NCBI GenBank assembly: GCA_026874595.1
Contig: CM049316.1
Span: forward strand, 41,057,695-41,121,694
DNA: 64,000 bases
Source: Sipunculus nudus
Lineage: Eukaryota > Annelida > Sipuncula > Golfingiida > Sipunculidae
Direction of reading: 5' to 3'
In this document: piece after piece, positions 10,872 to 23,033 of the stretch
Position numbering within the stretch: the first letter of the stretch is position 1
How the letters are laid out: every line of letters starts with the position of its first letter
Notes under the pieces: model-generated
The model's database searches: none
Told to the model about the DNA's origin: nothing
What the model saw: only the letters and a program-made list of their open reading frames with translations
Made by a program: the position numbers and the translations under genes

Positions 10872-13800
10872 ATGGAGTCGCCCTCTAGTGATGACCAGGT
10901 GGACTTGGGCAGGTTTATTCAGAACTATGTGTTTAATCAGGTGACTCCACTGGCTGACCTACAGAACATCATCAAGTTAAACACAGACTCCACACAGAAC
11001 AGAAAGGATCCCGAGGTTATAGTAGAGAAAAACGAAGACCTGCCATCTGGTAACCATGGCAACCACTCACAACGAGGTGATGAAGGGAGTAAAAGTCCAG
11101 GGGATACACAAAATATAAATCACCATGAGAAGAAGGAGAATGTTGTCAAAACAGAAACTGTGTCGGAGCTTGAAGAAGATGAGAAATTGTCAGACACATC
11201 CCAAGGAGGGGAGTTAGCAGTGACAGATGACACAGCTTCTGGAACGGTTCCTTCTACTCCTAGAGGATATATTGGCAGCAACAGACGTTATGCAGAGCAG
11301 CTGGCAGAGCTTAAAGCAAGCAGTGCTTTGTACTACAGCGAACAGTTATGGTAAAAAAATTGTATTTTTTCCAGTCTTTTGTTTAATTCACTTTTGAAAT
11401 TCTGACATTTCTGTCTTATGCATATTGACAAGGTCTGACAATCTGACATTTGTGTGTCATATTGACAAGATATGACATTCAGAAAATTTCTGTGTCATAT
11501 TGACAAAGTATGACCTCCTGACATTTCTGTGACATATTGACAAGGCATGACAAAATTTGACATTCTGACATTTCTGTAACATAGTGACAGTGTATTTCAT
11601 TCTGACATTTCTGTTTCATATTGACAAGATATGACCTTCTGACTTTCTGTATCATATTGACAAGAAATGACTTCTGACATTTATGTGATATATTGACAAG
11701 GTATGCCCTCCTGACATTGCTGTGTCATATTGACAAGATATGACTTTCATACATTTCTGTGTCATATTGACAAGATAAGACATTCTGGTATTTCTATGAC
11801 ATATTGACAAGGTATCACATTCTCACATTCAGTGATATAATGAAAAGATGTGACATTCTCACATTTCAGTGACATATTGACAAGGTAAGCCATTCTGACA
11901 TTTTGGTGACATATTGACAAGATATGACATCCTGACATTTTGATGACACCTACTGACAAGATTTGACATCCTGACAGTTTGATGACATCTATTGACAAGA
12001 AATGACATCCTGAAATTTTGATGACATCTTTTGACAAGATTTGACATCCTGCCATTTTGAAGACTTTTTTTGACAAGATATGACATCCTGACATTTTGAT
12101 GACATCTACTGACAAGATTTGACATCCTGACATTTTGGTGACATCTGTTGACAAGATTTGACATCCTGACATTTTGGTGACATCTGTTGACAAAATTTGG
12201 CAACCTGCCATTTTGATGACATCTTTTGACAAGATTTAACTTCCTGCCATTTTGATGACATCTATTGACAAGATTTGACATCCTGACATTATGATGACAT
12301 GTATAGACAATTTTTTACATCCTGACATTTTGATAACATGTTGACATAGAATGACATCCTGACAATTTGATGACATATTCACAAGATATGACATTTTGAT
12401 GACATCTATTGACAAGATTTGACATCCTGACATTATGATGACATGTATAGACAATTTTTTACATCCTGACATTTTGATAACATGTTGACATAGAATGACA
12501 TCCTGACAATTTGATGACATATTCACAAGATTTGACATCCTGACATTATGATGACATGTATAGACAATTTTTTACATCCTGACATTTTGATAACATGTTG
12601 ACATAGAATGACATCCTGACAATTTGATGACATATTCACAAGATATGACATCCTGACATTTTGGTGATATACTGCAATCACATTCATTTCTTACATTTCA
12701 CTGTCATAATGTTACCCTTCATTTTAAGAAAAAAGAATTTACAGTAGGCGATGATGGGGAATTAAAATACATTGTGTTCTTGTCACATTCACTTTTGAAA
12801 ACAAGAACATGATGTGTTTTTCCACACATTTCATTTTTTTCAAAAGTTGAAGGTCAGTGTAGATAGGACTATATGATATGACCTGGGTAGGGCTTTGACT
12901 GGAATTGGAATTGAGCTAGATCTAAAGAAAAATTGTATAAACTGGAATTGAATTTTTAAAGATAAAGTTGAAGACATTTAAAGTGAATTGGAATTCAGCT
13001 GGAATTGAAGTTTGCAGGCTCAGCTGAATAGAAATGAATAGATGAACAAATATTTTGTGGATGCTCCCTGAGAGTTGTTTTCACATTCCTAAATGTTACT
13101 CATTAGAAGGTGCTCATACAGTGATGTACTCCATGAGCATGGACTTGGACTCAAGTTGGAACAGGATTTCACTTTTTTAGATACTCAAGACTCGTACTTG
13201 TACTTGGAAATAAGGACTCTAGAAATCAGGCAGAGTCAACCTATAGTCCAGTAGGAAAATAAATCTGTCACAAAGATTTATACTCGTGCAAACTACTAGC
13301 AGTATACAGCCAAAAAAAAAACCACTATATTGTCCATGATTTAGCTTTGCATCAGGAGCTATATGCAATTAAACATTAAGAAAAAAACATGTAAGTTATC
13401 AAAAAATGCACATCATAATCTAAAATGTCCATTAAAATTTTCTTTTAATAAGGATATTTGTATTAGACTTGGACTTGTGTTCCAATGACTCAGATTCAAA
13501 GAAGGGGGATTTGGGCTCAGACCTCAGACTTGTACTTGGACAAGAGTGGCCTGTCCTCAGACTAACCCTCAGACTTTGATGGTGTGTTCCCAGCTACATT
13601 ACTGTGCTCATAACTTGGAGTGGATGAGATTACAGGTCAGCTGTTCAGTGATCAGGTAAAACCAAACACAGATGTCTCTAACAAGGAGCATGGTGAACCA
13701 CTCAAGTATAGTCTATTTAAGTATAAGCTCATTCACCATTTAATGGCTTGTATTCAAAATATAAAGGGTGAAATTACAAATGGATCTAATACAAACAGGA

Positions 13801-16800
13801 TTCAAACCCAAAACCTGTTACACAGAAGTCAGACATTCTGCCCACTTCGGCAGTAAAGCCCATTTCAGCAGTAAAGCAAGCTTTACTGGCGAGGTTAATA
13901 GGAATGCTTTTGTGTGTGCACTTATTTCATCCCCCTCTCTGGGAACGTTCTGTCCCAGAACGTTGGAATCTATCCTTGGGGCCACAGAGTGAACTGAGTG
14001 AGGTATTATGCCAGAACACCATCTCCCCAGATCTCAATCCTGATACCATTGTAACTGGTGAAAATAGAAATAGGGTCAATCTTGGATTCTAACCCTTGAT
14101 GTATGACACCAAAGTCAGATGTTTTACTGGCTTCCCCATTAAGGCAAGGCCAGTAGGATCGCTTTTATGTACATAGTTTCAAAAAGATTTCCTTTTTTCA
14201 CATTTTTTTAATTAAATTAAAATTGATATTTTCCCCAAAAAATCATGGAATTTAGTTGAAATTGACATTGAATAGAAAAATGTATTTGAACTATATCTGA
14301 CCAGCTCAAACTGAACATGTAGCATGTAGCTCAAACTGAACATGTAGCATGTAAAATCACTGACGTGTGTGCCAATGTTAGCTGCCATTTGTGTTTGCCT
14401 TACAGAGAGCCTTTCTCACAGCATGCTGTGTGTGCTGCCATCTTGCAGAAATAATATGAATTATTTTACTTAATTGGCCTGTACAGAACTATTTTTACCA
14501 GCTGGTGCTGGCATCTGTGGGGCTCCATAGACACTGATATTTAAGATTTGACATCTAAATTAAATTTTTATACTTTCTTTTGACCAATTATGGAACAAAG
14601 AAAAAGTGCAAATCACTATAATGGAATCATGGATCATATATTTTAGGGAGATAAATAAGCACAAATTTCTTGTTATTTATTTTGCCAAACTGCAGCTCTG
14701 CTTTAGTCTCTCTGAGGAATTATTTTGTGTATTACTAATACAAATTATTTTGAATTTTCATTCATGAAAATAGAATTAAAAATGGAATAAACTTTGTGTT
14801 GATTAATTTTTTATTTGGATGTTTTGATAGGATGAAGCAGCACATTGCCTTCCGGCCAGGTTATATGCTGTTGATTTTTGACAGGTCGAAGCAGTAGTTG
14901 TGTTTTGGCCAAGTTATATACGGTAATGTTGTTTTTTTACAGGTTGAAGCAGCACTTTGCATTCTGGCCAGGTTACACTACGCCCTGTAGTCGGGTGGAA
15001 GAAGTCCTACACTGGAGGTTTCCCGATGCTGATACCAACCAGGTGGTCAAACGGGTCTTCCCTATGTGTGAGCGAGTCAGCAACAGCCGACCGCCGGCCG
15101 TTCACCTGTACAGGAGCCTGACAGAAATAGATAAGGTACAGATATAATTGGTGAAAAGATAATATTATAATTATATTTTTAATAAGGCCAGAGAGTGATC
15201 ATAGTCTGCCTTGACTTTTTGAAATTATTTCAAACATATATATTGGATTCATTATGTAATGTTTATCAGTGTATGAGGTACCGTTAGTTAAGACTGACCA
15301 GATCATTTTGGTGGTCAAAGATCTATTCTGAAATCCTACAGAAATCTAAAATGGTCTCTCAGTTCCATATATGGGTTCATATATGTATCGTATTGTGTAC
15401 CATATCATGAGCAAAGTGTCACAATAAGTATTGTTCCGTAAGCAGGCCTGTCAAATCACACTTTTCAAAAGAATTGCATTCCTTTTTTTATCCCTTTTTT
15501 TTTACTCTTTTTTTTCAGCAGCATTCTTTTTTTACACTCTTTTCTGATGTTTATTACTTCTCTCCTGCTTTAACTGTCCAATAAGTACAAAAATGGGACA
15601 TTCTACAATTTTTATATATGTGAATGTCCAGCATGTGTCATAACATTCAGAAAATGCCCTTACCTTCATGCAGTTGGTTGTGCACCATGTGTGTTTCTGA
15701 CTCTGGGAACAATATATGTTTACACATTTGTAGTATGTGAAGCACATCTTTATTCAGTCTGTGATAATAAATGGGGAATTGCTGCTTATTTTACTTTTTT
15801 TTTCCCCTCTTTATTTCAAAGAAGTTTACTCTATCTTTCCAGAGCACGAACTCTTTTTTTTGGTCATGAACCTTTGGCAGGTCTGGTAAAGTAATGAATC
15901 ATTTTAGTCCTAGTTCTGATGTTTGCTGATCTCTGCAGATATTCCTCATTGTTTGACCAGTGTGTCCCAATAAATCCTGATTTATTCAGATGTTGCTGAT
16001 GTGTTAATGTGTTCCTGATGTTGCAGAACTACCCAGGCCACACCAACATGCATCCTTTGTTTCAGTTTAATTATAGGGATACATCATATTGGAACACACC
16101 TGATAAACTTGTTTTTATATGCAAACAGGCTCTAGCAAATGGTAATCTCTGATAGTAATTGTTTTTATGATTTGTTCAGGAGGGCAGACCTCTCCCAAGA
16201 AGGAAGCGGCACAGAAGTGGTCGGCTCGACAGGGACCTGGACCTTGAACATGTGGAGGAACTGACAGATGACAGTGACGTAAATCATGTGTTCCATTCGA
16301 GCAACTCGTCTGGTGCTGATGTAGCAGTTCCGATGATGCTGAGGAAAGAGACAGCCAGCCAGAGGGCCAGGCTCACCCAGATCAGTGATCAGCTGTGCGT
16401 GAAACGCAGCTTTGCCGGTGCTTCTCACAAAGGGGTCATCCTGCCAAAAAGTTCTATTCCAGAAGTTGAGGTCAAGCTTGAGCCAATAGATTTTGTTGGT
16501 AATACTGAGCTATTAGCCAGACCAAAATTACAAAGTTGTAGTTCAATATATGGACCGCTCATAGAGTCAGTTTATTCAGTGACTAGCTTGGAAACCAAAG
16601 CAGGTCATTTATGCAGTTCAAGTTCTAATAAAATCCACTTGGGGGCAGCACAGTCTCTGAGTGAGGAACTGAGGGCTTTGGTGCCGGATGATAAAAAATC
16701 TCAGCCAAAAACGCAGCAATCTGCGTCATGTGCTTCCTGTGGAAGTAAGGATAAAGTTTTGAAAAACGCGGAAGACGAGATGTCAAAACAGACTGTGCTG

Positions 16801-17187
16801 CATGCAACTACTTGCGCATCCTGTGCCCAAAAGGACATGATTATTAAAAGTCAGCAGGAAGAACTGAAGTTGTTACAACACCTGTGGCCAGTCCACATTC
16901 ATGGCAACGAAAAAAATCCTCTGGTCAAGAATCTTAAACAAGAGAATGAACGATTACAAGAAAGTACTAGGCAAAAGGAAATAGAAATTGGAACTCTGCG
17001 GGAAGTTCTGCTACAGCGAAACGATGACTGTAAGAAGTATGCCGCGCATGTTCAGGAGAGAGAGATACAGTTAAATACATTGTATTTAGAGTTTACGCAA
17101 CTCACAAACAATTTTCTTGCAGTGACACAGCGACTTCAAGGGCTCCTAGCGAGCAAAATTCTTCCAAAATTTAGTGTTAATGATTAG
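10872..17187 (+). CDS. Uncharacterised coiled-coil protein, three coding exons, 559 aa
   Basis: Coding exons are 10872-11350, 14943-15135 and 16180-17187. The joins are TG|G (Trp160) and a codon boundary after Lys224, both at GT/AG sites, giving 559 codons plus TAG. The ATG at 10872 is preceded closely by in-frame stops. Residues 1-159 are acidic, polar and probably disordered. The second exon (161-224) is the most structured-looking part, rich in Trp, Phe, Arg and Pro, with FPDADTNQVVKRVFP. Two similar CASC-x-x-KD modules begin at Cys408 and Cys436, and could bind metal. From about 470 to 550 a charged heptad-like region (LKQENERLQ and following) predicts a coiled coil. I do not recognise the family. 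Two X-boxes upstream and a third inside the first coding exon make a ciliary or centrosomal role an attractive inference. An AATAAA lies at 17313. Confidence 0.8.
11050..11063. promoter_or_regulatory. X-box-like site inside a coding exon
   Basis: GTAACC-AT-GGCAAC fits GTNRCC-N2-RGYAAC completely. It lies within the first coding exon of the coiled-coil gene and encodes part of a Gly-Asn-His repeat. It may be coincidental, but it is the third perfect match linked to this gene. Confidence 0.4.
11390..12680. repeat. 39-bp minisatellite array with internal 13-bp periodicity
   Basis: About 1.3 kb of intron is built from a unit near 39 bp. A typical unit reads gacatcctgacattttgatg then acatctattgacaagattt. 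Each unit contains three TGACA-type subunits spaced about 13 bp apart. The 5' part (11390-11900) is more diverged. From 12277 a longer block of about 113 bp (about 144 bp for the first interval) recurs at 12277, 12421 and 12534, a young higher-order duplication. Because 39 is a multiple of three, long reverse-strand frames open across it; these are artefacts. Confidence 0.9.
13131..13575 (+). repeat. 'ggacttggactc' dispersed element, copy 1
   Basis: A 445 bp segment starts with repeated ACTTGGACTC motifs and ends with 'cagacttgtacttgg' and 'cctcagactttg'. It is collinear with 56691-57180: both contain 'acttttttag', 'ataaggact' or 'gtaaggact', 'aaatcagg' and 'atttgtatt.gact'. The reverse-oriented fragment at 17447-17645 carries the same motifs. 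It is non-coding and is probably a non-autonomous element. Confidence 0.7.
14318..14352 (+). repeat. Short tandem duplication (about 24 bp)
   Basis: 'agctcaaactgaacatgtag' plus a few bases is present twice in succession in the intron before the second coding exon of the coiled-coil gene. Confidence 0.8.
14822..14985 (+). repeat. Triplicated exon-start and 3' splice site
   Basis: Three copies of a ~57 bp unit occur in tandem. Each has a pyrimidine-rich run ending in AG, then a G-t-GAAGCAG type start, then a GGCCAGGTTA-like stretch. Copies begin near 14822, 14876 and 14935. Only the third leads into the long open exon (14943-15135). The first two lose the frame or run into other sequence, so they look like decayed duplicates of the exon head. 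Confidence 0.8.
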
Positions 17188-17446
17188 GGATATCACTAAA
17201 TATATGTTGTGTTCACTATAGTTTTTATTTCATAATTAAAATATAATCAGCCATTTGATTATTTAAATTGCAGGGATGACAGAGTGCTTCTAGTTAATTA
17301 ATGAATCTTAATAATAAATTACTTGTATCATACTGTTGGTGTTGGTGTTTTTAATACTGCATACAATACATGGTTCTACACTGACGGTTGGAATATTAAG
17401 CCCTCAGTCTGCCAGCTATTGTGAAATCAACTGCCAAATAATTAGA

Positions 17447-17645
17447 TATGTAGTCAAGTCCACAAAATCCAAATCAGAGTGCAAGTCCAAGTCCAGGCCA
17501 CCAAAGTCTGAGTCGCTAAGATTTAAGTCCAAGTCCACCTTCTTTGAGTTAGACTGAGCCATTCAGAAACTGAGTCAAGTCCCAGCCTGAGTCCAACAGT
17601 CTTCTTATTAAAAGAAATTCAAAAAGAAAATTTGAGATTAATATC
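17447..17645 (-). repeat. 'ggacttggactc' element, partial reverse copy
   Basis: Repeated 'aagtccaagtcca' and 'gagtc' motifs are the reverse complement of the elements at 13131-13575 and 56691-57180. The fragment lies just beyond the 3' end of the coiled-coil gene. Confidence 0.6.
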
Positions 17646-17749
17646 ATGCATATTTTACATTAGTTTGCATATGCTTTTTATACACCTGTAATACTGGTAT
17701 ACCCACGGTCCATATGTCCATCCAATGTCTGTCGATTAACTTTTAGCCT

Positions 17750-18610
17750 TGCCCCATAACTTACCAGGATTTGATGGATTTCCACAAAACTCATAACTTC
17801 TTACCAATAGATTCTCTCACCAAAGTTAGATTGTAGGCAAAATCCATGCATATTTAATGATGTCAGAGGTCACAAGGCTACTTTTCCACGATAACTTATC
17901 AGGAATATGAAGGAATTTGATGAAATTCTACAGAAATATTAACCAATATAATATCTTGCCCAAGGTTAGGTTTCCCAGCAAAATTCATGCATATTTTATC
18001 AGGTCAAAGTCACCAGACTTTGGACACATCAGGTCATCCAAAACTCTGATGGATATTCATGAATCTTATTATAAATATTAACCAATACAGCTTCTCACCT
18101 GAATTAAATTATTGGCCAAATTTGTGCATATTTAATGAGGTCACCAGGCTACTTTGTGGTGTCACTTGGTTGTGTCTGTTAACAATCAGTGTCACCACAC
18201 TAACTTCCCAGTGCTTTGTTAGATTTTAACAAAACTTGCCATAACTACTTATCAATAGATTATCACGCCTTAGTTTCATTATTGTATTTAAATTCCACGT
18301 ATATTTAATGAGGTCAGAGGTCGTGAGGCTACTTTGAGGTGTTGCTGCCATAACATACCAGGAATGGGATGGATTTTTATGAAACTCAACAGAATTATGA
18401 ACCAATGTAATATCTCACCTACCAGTAAGCTGGATTCCCAGCATTATCCATGCATAAATAATGAGGTCTGAGGTCACAAGACCTTGGTGGAATCATGCAG
18501 ACTTACAAGGAATCTTATGGTATTTCATGAAACTCATTATAAATGTTACGCAATACTATAAATCTGATTAAAATTCTTAGCAAAATTTGTTCATATTGAA
18601 AGAGGTCAGA
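17750..18610. repeat. Diverged tandem repeat, unit about 170-180 bp
   Basis: About five degenerate units share 'cataacttaccagga', 'gatggatt', 'aaactcat', 'accaat', 'tctcacc', 'tgcatatttaatga' and 'ggtcagaggtcac'. The last two motifs are the best preserved across units. Confidence 0.75.
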
Positions 18611-19589
18611 GGCTCAGTACAGTTTTGTCAGTACAACTATAAGGTCAGATATTCTTGTAACGTGTCTAAGATTGAGAGAAATACTCTACAGGGAGAGACA
18701 GAAAGACAGCAGGTTAGAGGAGGCCCCAGAAAAGTGTTTTCTGTCAAGTGTTTGGCATCATGCTGTACACTAAGCCCATCCTCTGCACTTTTATTTTGTT
18801 CCTGGAAAATAGGTTGTTTTGTATTTGGTTTTCATGGAAAACGGCAGGTTCAAAATCTGGCCACAGATGTCGTCATCTGTCAAGATTTTTCACAGAAACC
18901 TGCAATTTTCAGCCCCCTCCAACATAAACAGAGAAAGCCAACAATGCCAATGTTTTTAGCTCAGATTACTATATAGTGATGGTCCTTTGTCCGTCTGCCA
19001 CCCGTTAACAGGGAACGTTTTGAAACCGTAAGACCTACGAATCCGAAATTCTACATACAGATAGATGTTCTCTTACCAAATTCTCCTACCAAACTGAGAA
19101 CTACGTCACTGCGAATTCGTTCCTTCGAGAAATTAAGGAAAAATCACTTTCCATTAAAATCCTAGTGTTACGCATTAAGACTGCCTCATATCAAAAACAC
19201 TGGTATTGGTCATATTTGGCATACCTATATCTCTATATGTTTCCTATTAACTCTCTAGAAATTAGGTCTATATTGTGTAATTTGTAGGAGTTATGGGCCC
19301 ATACATAATGTATATGGTCAAAATATCAGGAAAGATATTGACCCTTTTTACATGGCAACTGCTGAAGCTAGAGAGCCTTTTTCAAGCTTGTAAGGTGCTG
19401 TGAAAGGGGCCTCAAAATGTTCTCAGAATTTTCTCAATATGAGAGAGGGACACCCCTCCCAATACCCTCCCCAGTGTACCTGTAAATTAAATTTTCAAAC
19501 GAACATGGTTTTAATTTTTTTTTCATATAGGTGAAATATAAAAAATATGTATATTTTCCATATACTAAAAATTGATAACGTATATAGTA

Positions 19590-19607
19590 ATATAAATAAA
19601 TATATAT

Positions 19608-19648
<41 letters not shown>

Positions 19649-19680
19649 AATATATAGATAATATAATATTTGCTTATATA
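19590..19680. repeat. (TA)n-rich tract
   Basis: A dinucleotide TA tract with interruptions, in a strongly AT-rich block. Confidence 0.9.
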
Positions 19681-20199
19681 TACCCATCAACCGCTAACCC
19701 AGTATATTAGCGCCCACGTGTTATCGAATTTCTGGATCCGCCACTGTTCCTGAAATTTTATTAAAATTTATACTAGAATTTCGTTATTAATTTAAGTTAA
19801 TAACATAAATGTAACATTAATCCCCTAAATTTTGCCCTACTATTACCATGTACACACTGTTTATTTAATTTTCACAGCATTTAACATAAGGATTTAAATA
19901 TTTAAAATCTAAAATATCAAGGGAGTAGCTTTCATTCAAGTTGTTATACACCATAAAAAGCTTTGTTTACATAAGCCAACCCAATACAGTGGTGTGTAGT
20001 GGGTGATGCAGCACCCACCTATGCTTTGTAACCTGTTTGACTCCAGGCAGCTCCCTTAGCTTGGCTCCCCTTCAATGTGAAATTGAATATTAATTTTAGT
20101 ATTAAATTATAGTTGAGATAATAATTAGGATGATGATATTGTTTCTCCCCCTCCAACCAACACTGTGTACACCTGTTTTTAAAAGGGAATTTTTAGCAA

Positions 20200-22440
20200 A
20201 CCTGTGAGCTTCTGCGATGGTGTGGCGTTGTCCGTCCATCGTCCGCCGTCTTCCGTCGTCCTTACGTTACTATCTCAAAAATGGCCGGAGCTAGCATCAC
20301 TAATATTTAGGCAAAGATCAGTCCGCTTAAAACACTTTCGGATTGAGCATATTTATTTTCTATCTGCATTGACTTAGGTTTATATGGAAAAGCTAGAAAA
20401 CCTTTAATAATCTTCTCCAAAACTGTGCAGCCAAATTAATCAATATTTCTCAGAAATAATCCCAGGAACAATCTCTCTCAAGTTTGTTCGAATGAATCCA
20501 GTTCGGTGTTTTTGGCTGAGTTACAGGAAGCTGAATTTAGTCTTTTGGCAAAAAAAGGCATACTAAAAATTACAACCCCAGAAATGGCTGGAGCTGTCAT
20601 CACCATATCTTATGCAAATGTTGGTCACATGAGTCATATTTGGAATAGAGGTGGCGCAACCTGCATCGACCTTTTTCGTACGGGGGTCATTGGTCATCAG
20701 TACATTCACCCATAATTTCATAGGAATAGTCGGGAGCTAGCATCCCCAAATTTTATGCAAAAATACAGTCACATGTCAAATGTTGTGGGATTGAGCTTTT
20801 GGTGGCGCCACCTGCATCGACTTACATTTTACGGGAGAAGCAAGAAAACCTTTACAAATCTTCTTCTCCCGAATCATTCAGCCAAATGGTTCAATATTTC
20901 ACAGATATGATCCCACGGAGGAGCACTTTAACTTTTGTTCAAATGGTTTGGATTGGGCGATTTCTGGCCTAGTTTCAGGACGCTGAACTTAATCATTTGG
21001 CCAAATAAGCATACTAGTACATTGTATAACAATCTCAAAAAAAGCTGGAGCCGTCATCACTAAGTTTTGTGCAAATCTTGAATGCATGACTCATATTTGA
21101 AATTGAGTTTTTTGTGGCGCCACCCACATCGACCTGTTTTTTTTTGCGGGCAAAAGCCTCGTAATTTTAACCTCTTTCAGCTTAAACATTAAGAATGTTT
21201 TATGATGAAACTGTCAAGCTGACTTTTTTAATATTTAACCCGAATTATTCTAGGGTAGGGTTCTTTCAACTGTATAAGAATTGATCGAATTCATTGAATT
21301 TTTTGTAGGGTCATAAAAAGCTGAAGTTGATCCTGTGGCCAAGTTAGCATATATCAAACTGAGGGCTGCAATAGTCTCTTTCTGCAAAACTTTAGTCTCA
21401 AATTCTGTAACATTGCACAAAAATAATTCTTGGGTGGCTTTGTTCAAATTTACTTAAATGATTTTTGGCTGAATCATTGGGCCTTTAACAATAAAATTAC
21501 TGTGACATACTTAGGTAAACAAAGCTAGTACTAGATTTATTTTAGTAACAGACTGTGCTCTGTGGGTATATAAGCAGAGCTGTACGGGCAACATAAATTA
21601 TTATTGTCCATATCCAATTTATTTGTAAGATAAATCCATGAATAAAATATATCTGTATTCTGATTTTGCTTTCGATAGGTATCTGTTGTTATTCTAAGCA
21701 TTTTTATAAAAAAAATCTTATGCATATGTCAGCATGAAAAATGCATCGTAACCAGAGTCTTTCAGTATGTGTAAACGGGCCAAAATTTTGTGTTTTTTTC
21801 TATTAATAGCTTGACAGACTGTCAACTATTTCAGATTTCACGACAGGCCAAGTTTCAGTCTGTCATCAGACTGCCAACTGTGTAAGATTAGGCAACAGGT
21901 CAAGAGTTCAGTCAGTGCAGCCAGGTACAGGTCCAGAGTTGACTCAGTGCAGTAGCTGCACCTGACAATTAGTTTCGCTTGATTTGGGGCAATTGCCCTA
22001 CTCAGCTGAGCTTGGTCAGCCAAATGCAGCTGACTCCAGAGAATTTTGATGTATCAGCCTGATATTTTGGCATGTTCATGCATCTTTGATGGCGTTTTCA
22101 TACACAAGACTCACCAGGTGTCACCACCTACAATGATTTTTGTACAGTGTATATCGCTGTTCATTTCTCAGGAGGGATTTGATATATCAGCCTGAAATTG
22201 TGCATATCTGTTCATCTCGGATAGCTTCGTAGTATACAAGACTTGTGGTGCCACCTACAATTATTTTTGTGTTGCATGCATCTGTGCACATAGCTCAAGA
22301 ATAGTTTGAAGTACATGTAGGTGCCTGATATTTTGCATTTCAATACATCTTTTATGGCTTTCTCATACGCAAAACTGGTGGTGTCACCTATGATAAATTT
22401 TTTGTTGTGTTCATCCATGCAAGTATTTCAGGAGTGATGT
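20200..22440. repeat. Diverged repeats carrying GTGGCGCCAC-type palindromes
   Basis: Successive segments contain 'cgtccgccgtcttccgtcg', 'gccaaat.aatcaatatt', 'tttgttc.aatg', and then ggtggcgcc(acc) or its decayed forms near 20650, 20800, 21115, 22247 and 22378. The later part (22100-22440) resembles the 42240-43600 array. The segment 21600-21670 and the segment 3740-3770 share 'aatccatgaataa(g/a)atat'. Confidence 0.65.
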
Positions 22441-22499
22441 TTGCGTAATTGGTGCTTGTATTCTGGTTTAAAATGTTTAGTACTTGCTTTGCACATGTA

Positions 22500-23033
22500 C
22501 GTATCACTAGTGGTGGGAGTCGGTTCTTTTTTCATAATCGATCATCAGTTTGGGCAAACCGATCGATGATCGATTATTAATCGGTTCAGACAAAGAAATA
22601 TGCAATTATCTGTGAAACTGTACTTTATTTAACCCAGCCCGCATGTCTGAGTAATTCTACCTAAAGAATATGAGTTCTTGCCTTTTTAATTTTCCTTTTA
22701 ATACTAAGTTATGCTATTCCAAGTATCATTTTAGTTAATTATAATAATCAAGAATTAAACAACAATTTTTTAAGTTCTCCGTTCTCTCGCATCTACTGTG
22801 TCATGCTTAGTTACATACGGAAGTTATTTGGTAACACAGACTCATTAAATGAAATGCGAAACAATGTAAAAAAATGAATCATTCTTGCCTCTAACATAAA
22901 AGCATTATGGAAAAAACCAAGTCATGATTATGGTGTAATCGATAGTTGCCTTTGGTAATCGAGCGCTTGAAAGTGGCAGCAAACCGACTGACTTTCGATA
23001 AAACTCGATGATCGGCCCATCACTACGTATCAC
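22500..23033. mobile_element. hAT-type non-autonomous element with 8-bp target duplication
   Basis: The element (22508-23025, 518 bp) begins TAGTGGTGGGAGTCGG and ends CGGCCCATCACTA, giving imperfect terminal inverted repeats around TAGTGRTGGG. It is flanked on both sides by the identical octamer CGTATCAC (22500-22507 and 23026-23033). An 8-bp duplication is the hAT signature. Subterminal regions contain repeated ATCGAT/CGATGATCG motifs, as in many hAT MITEs. No transposase frame is present. Confidence 0.88.

Noticed and set aside
11762-12538. Three overlapping minus-strand open frames of 100-156 codons
   Set aside because: They translate a 39-bp minisatellite whose period is divisible by three, giving 13-residue repeats in more than one frame. 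This is a by-product of the array, not a protein.
11390-12680. Regular repeats resembling a CRISPR-like array
   Set aside because: There are no unique spacers; units are contiguous, diverge gradually, and lie in a eukaryotic intron.
18587-18976. Open frame of 129 codons
   Set aside because: It has no domain, no splice context and no start in good context, and it overlaps the edge of a repeat family.
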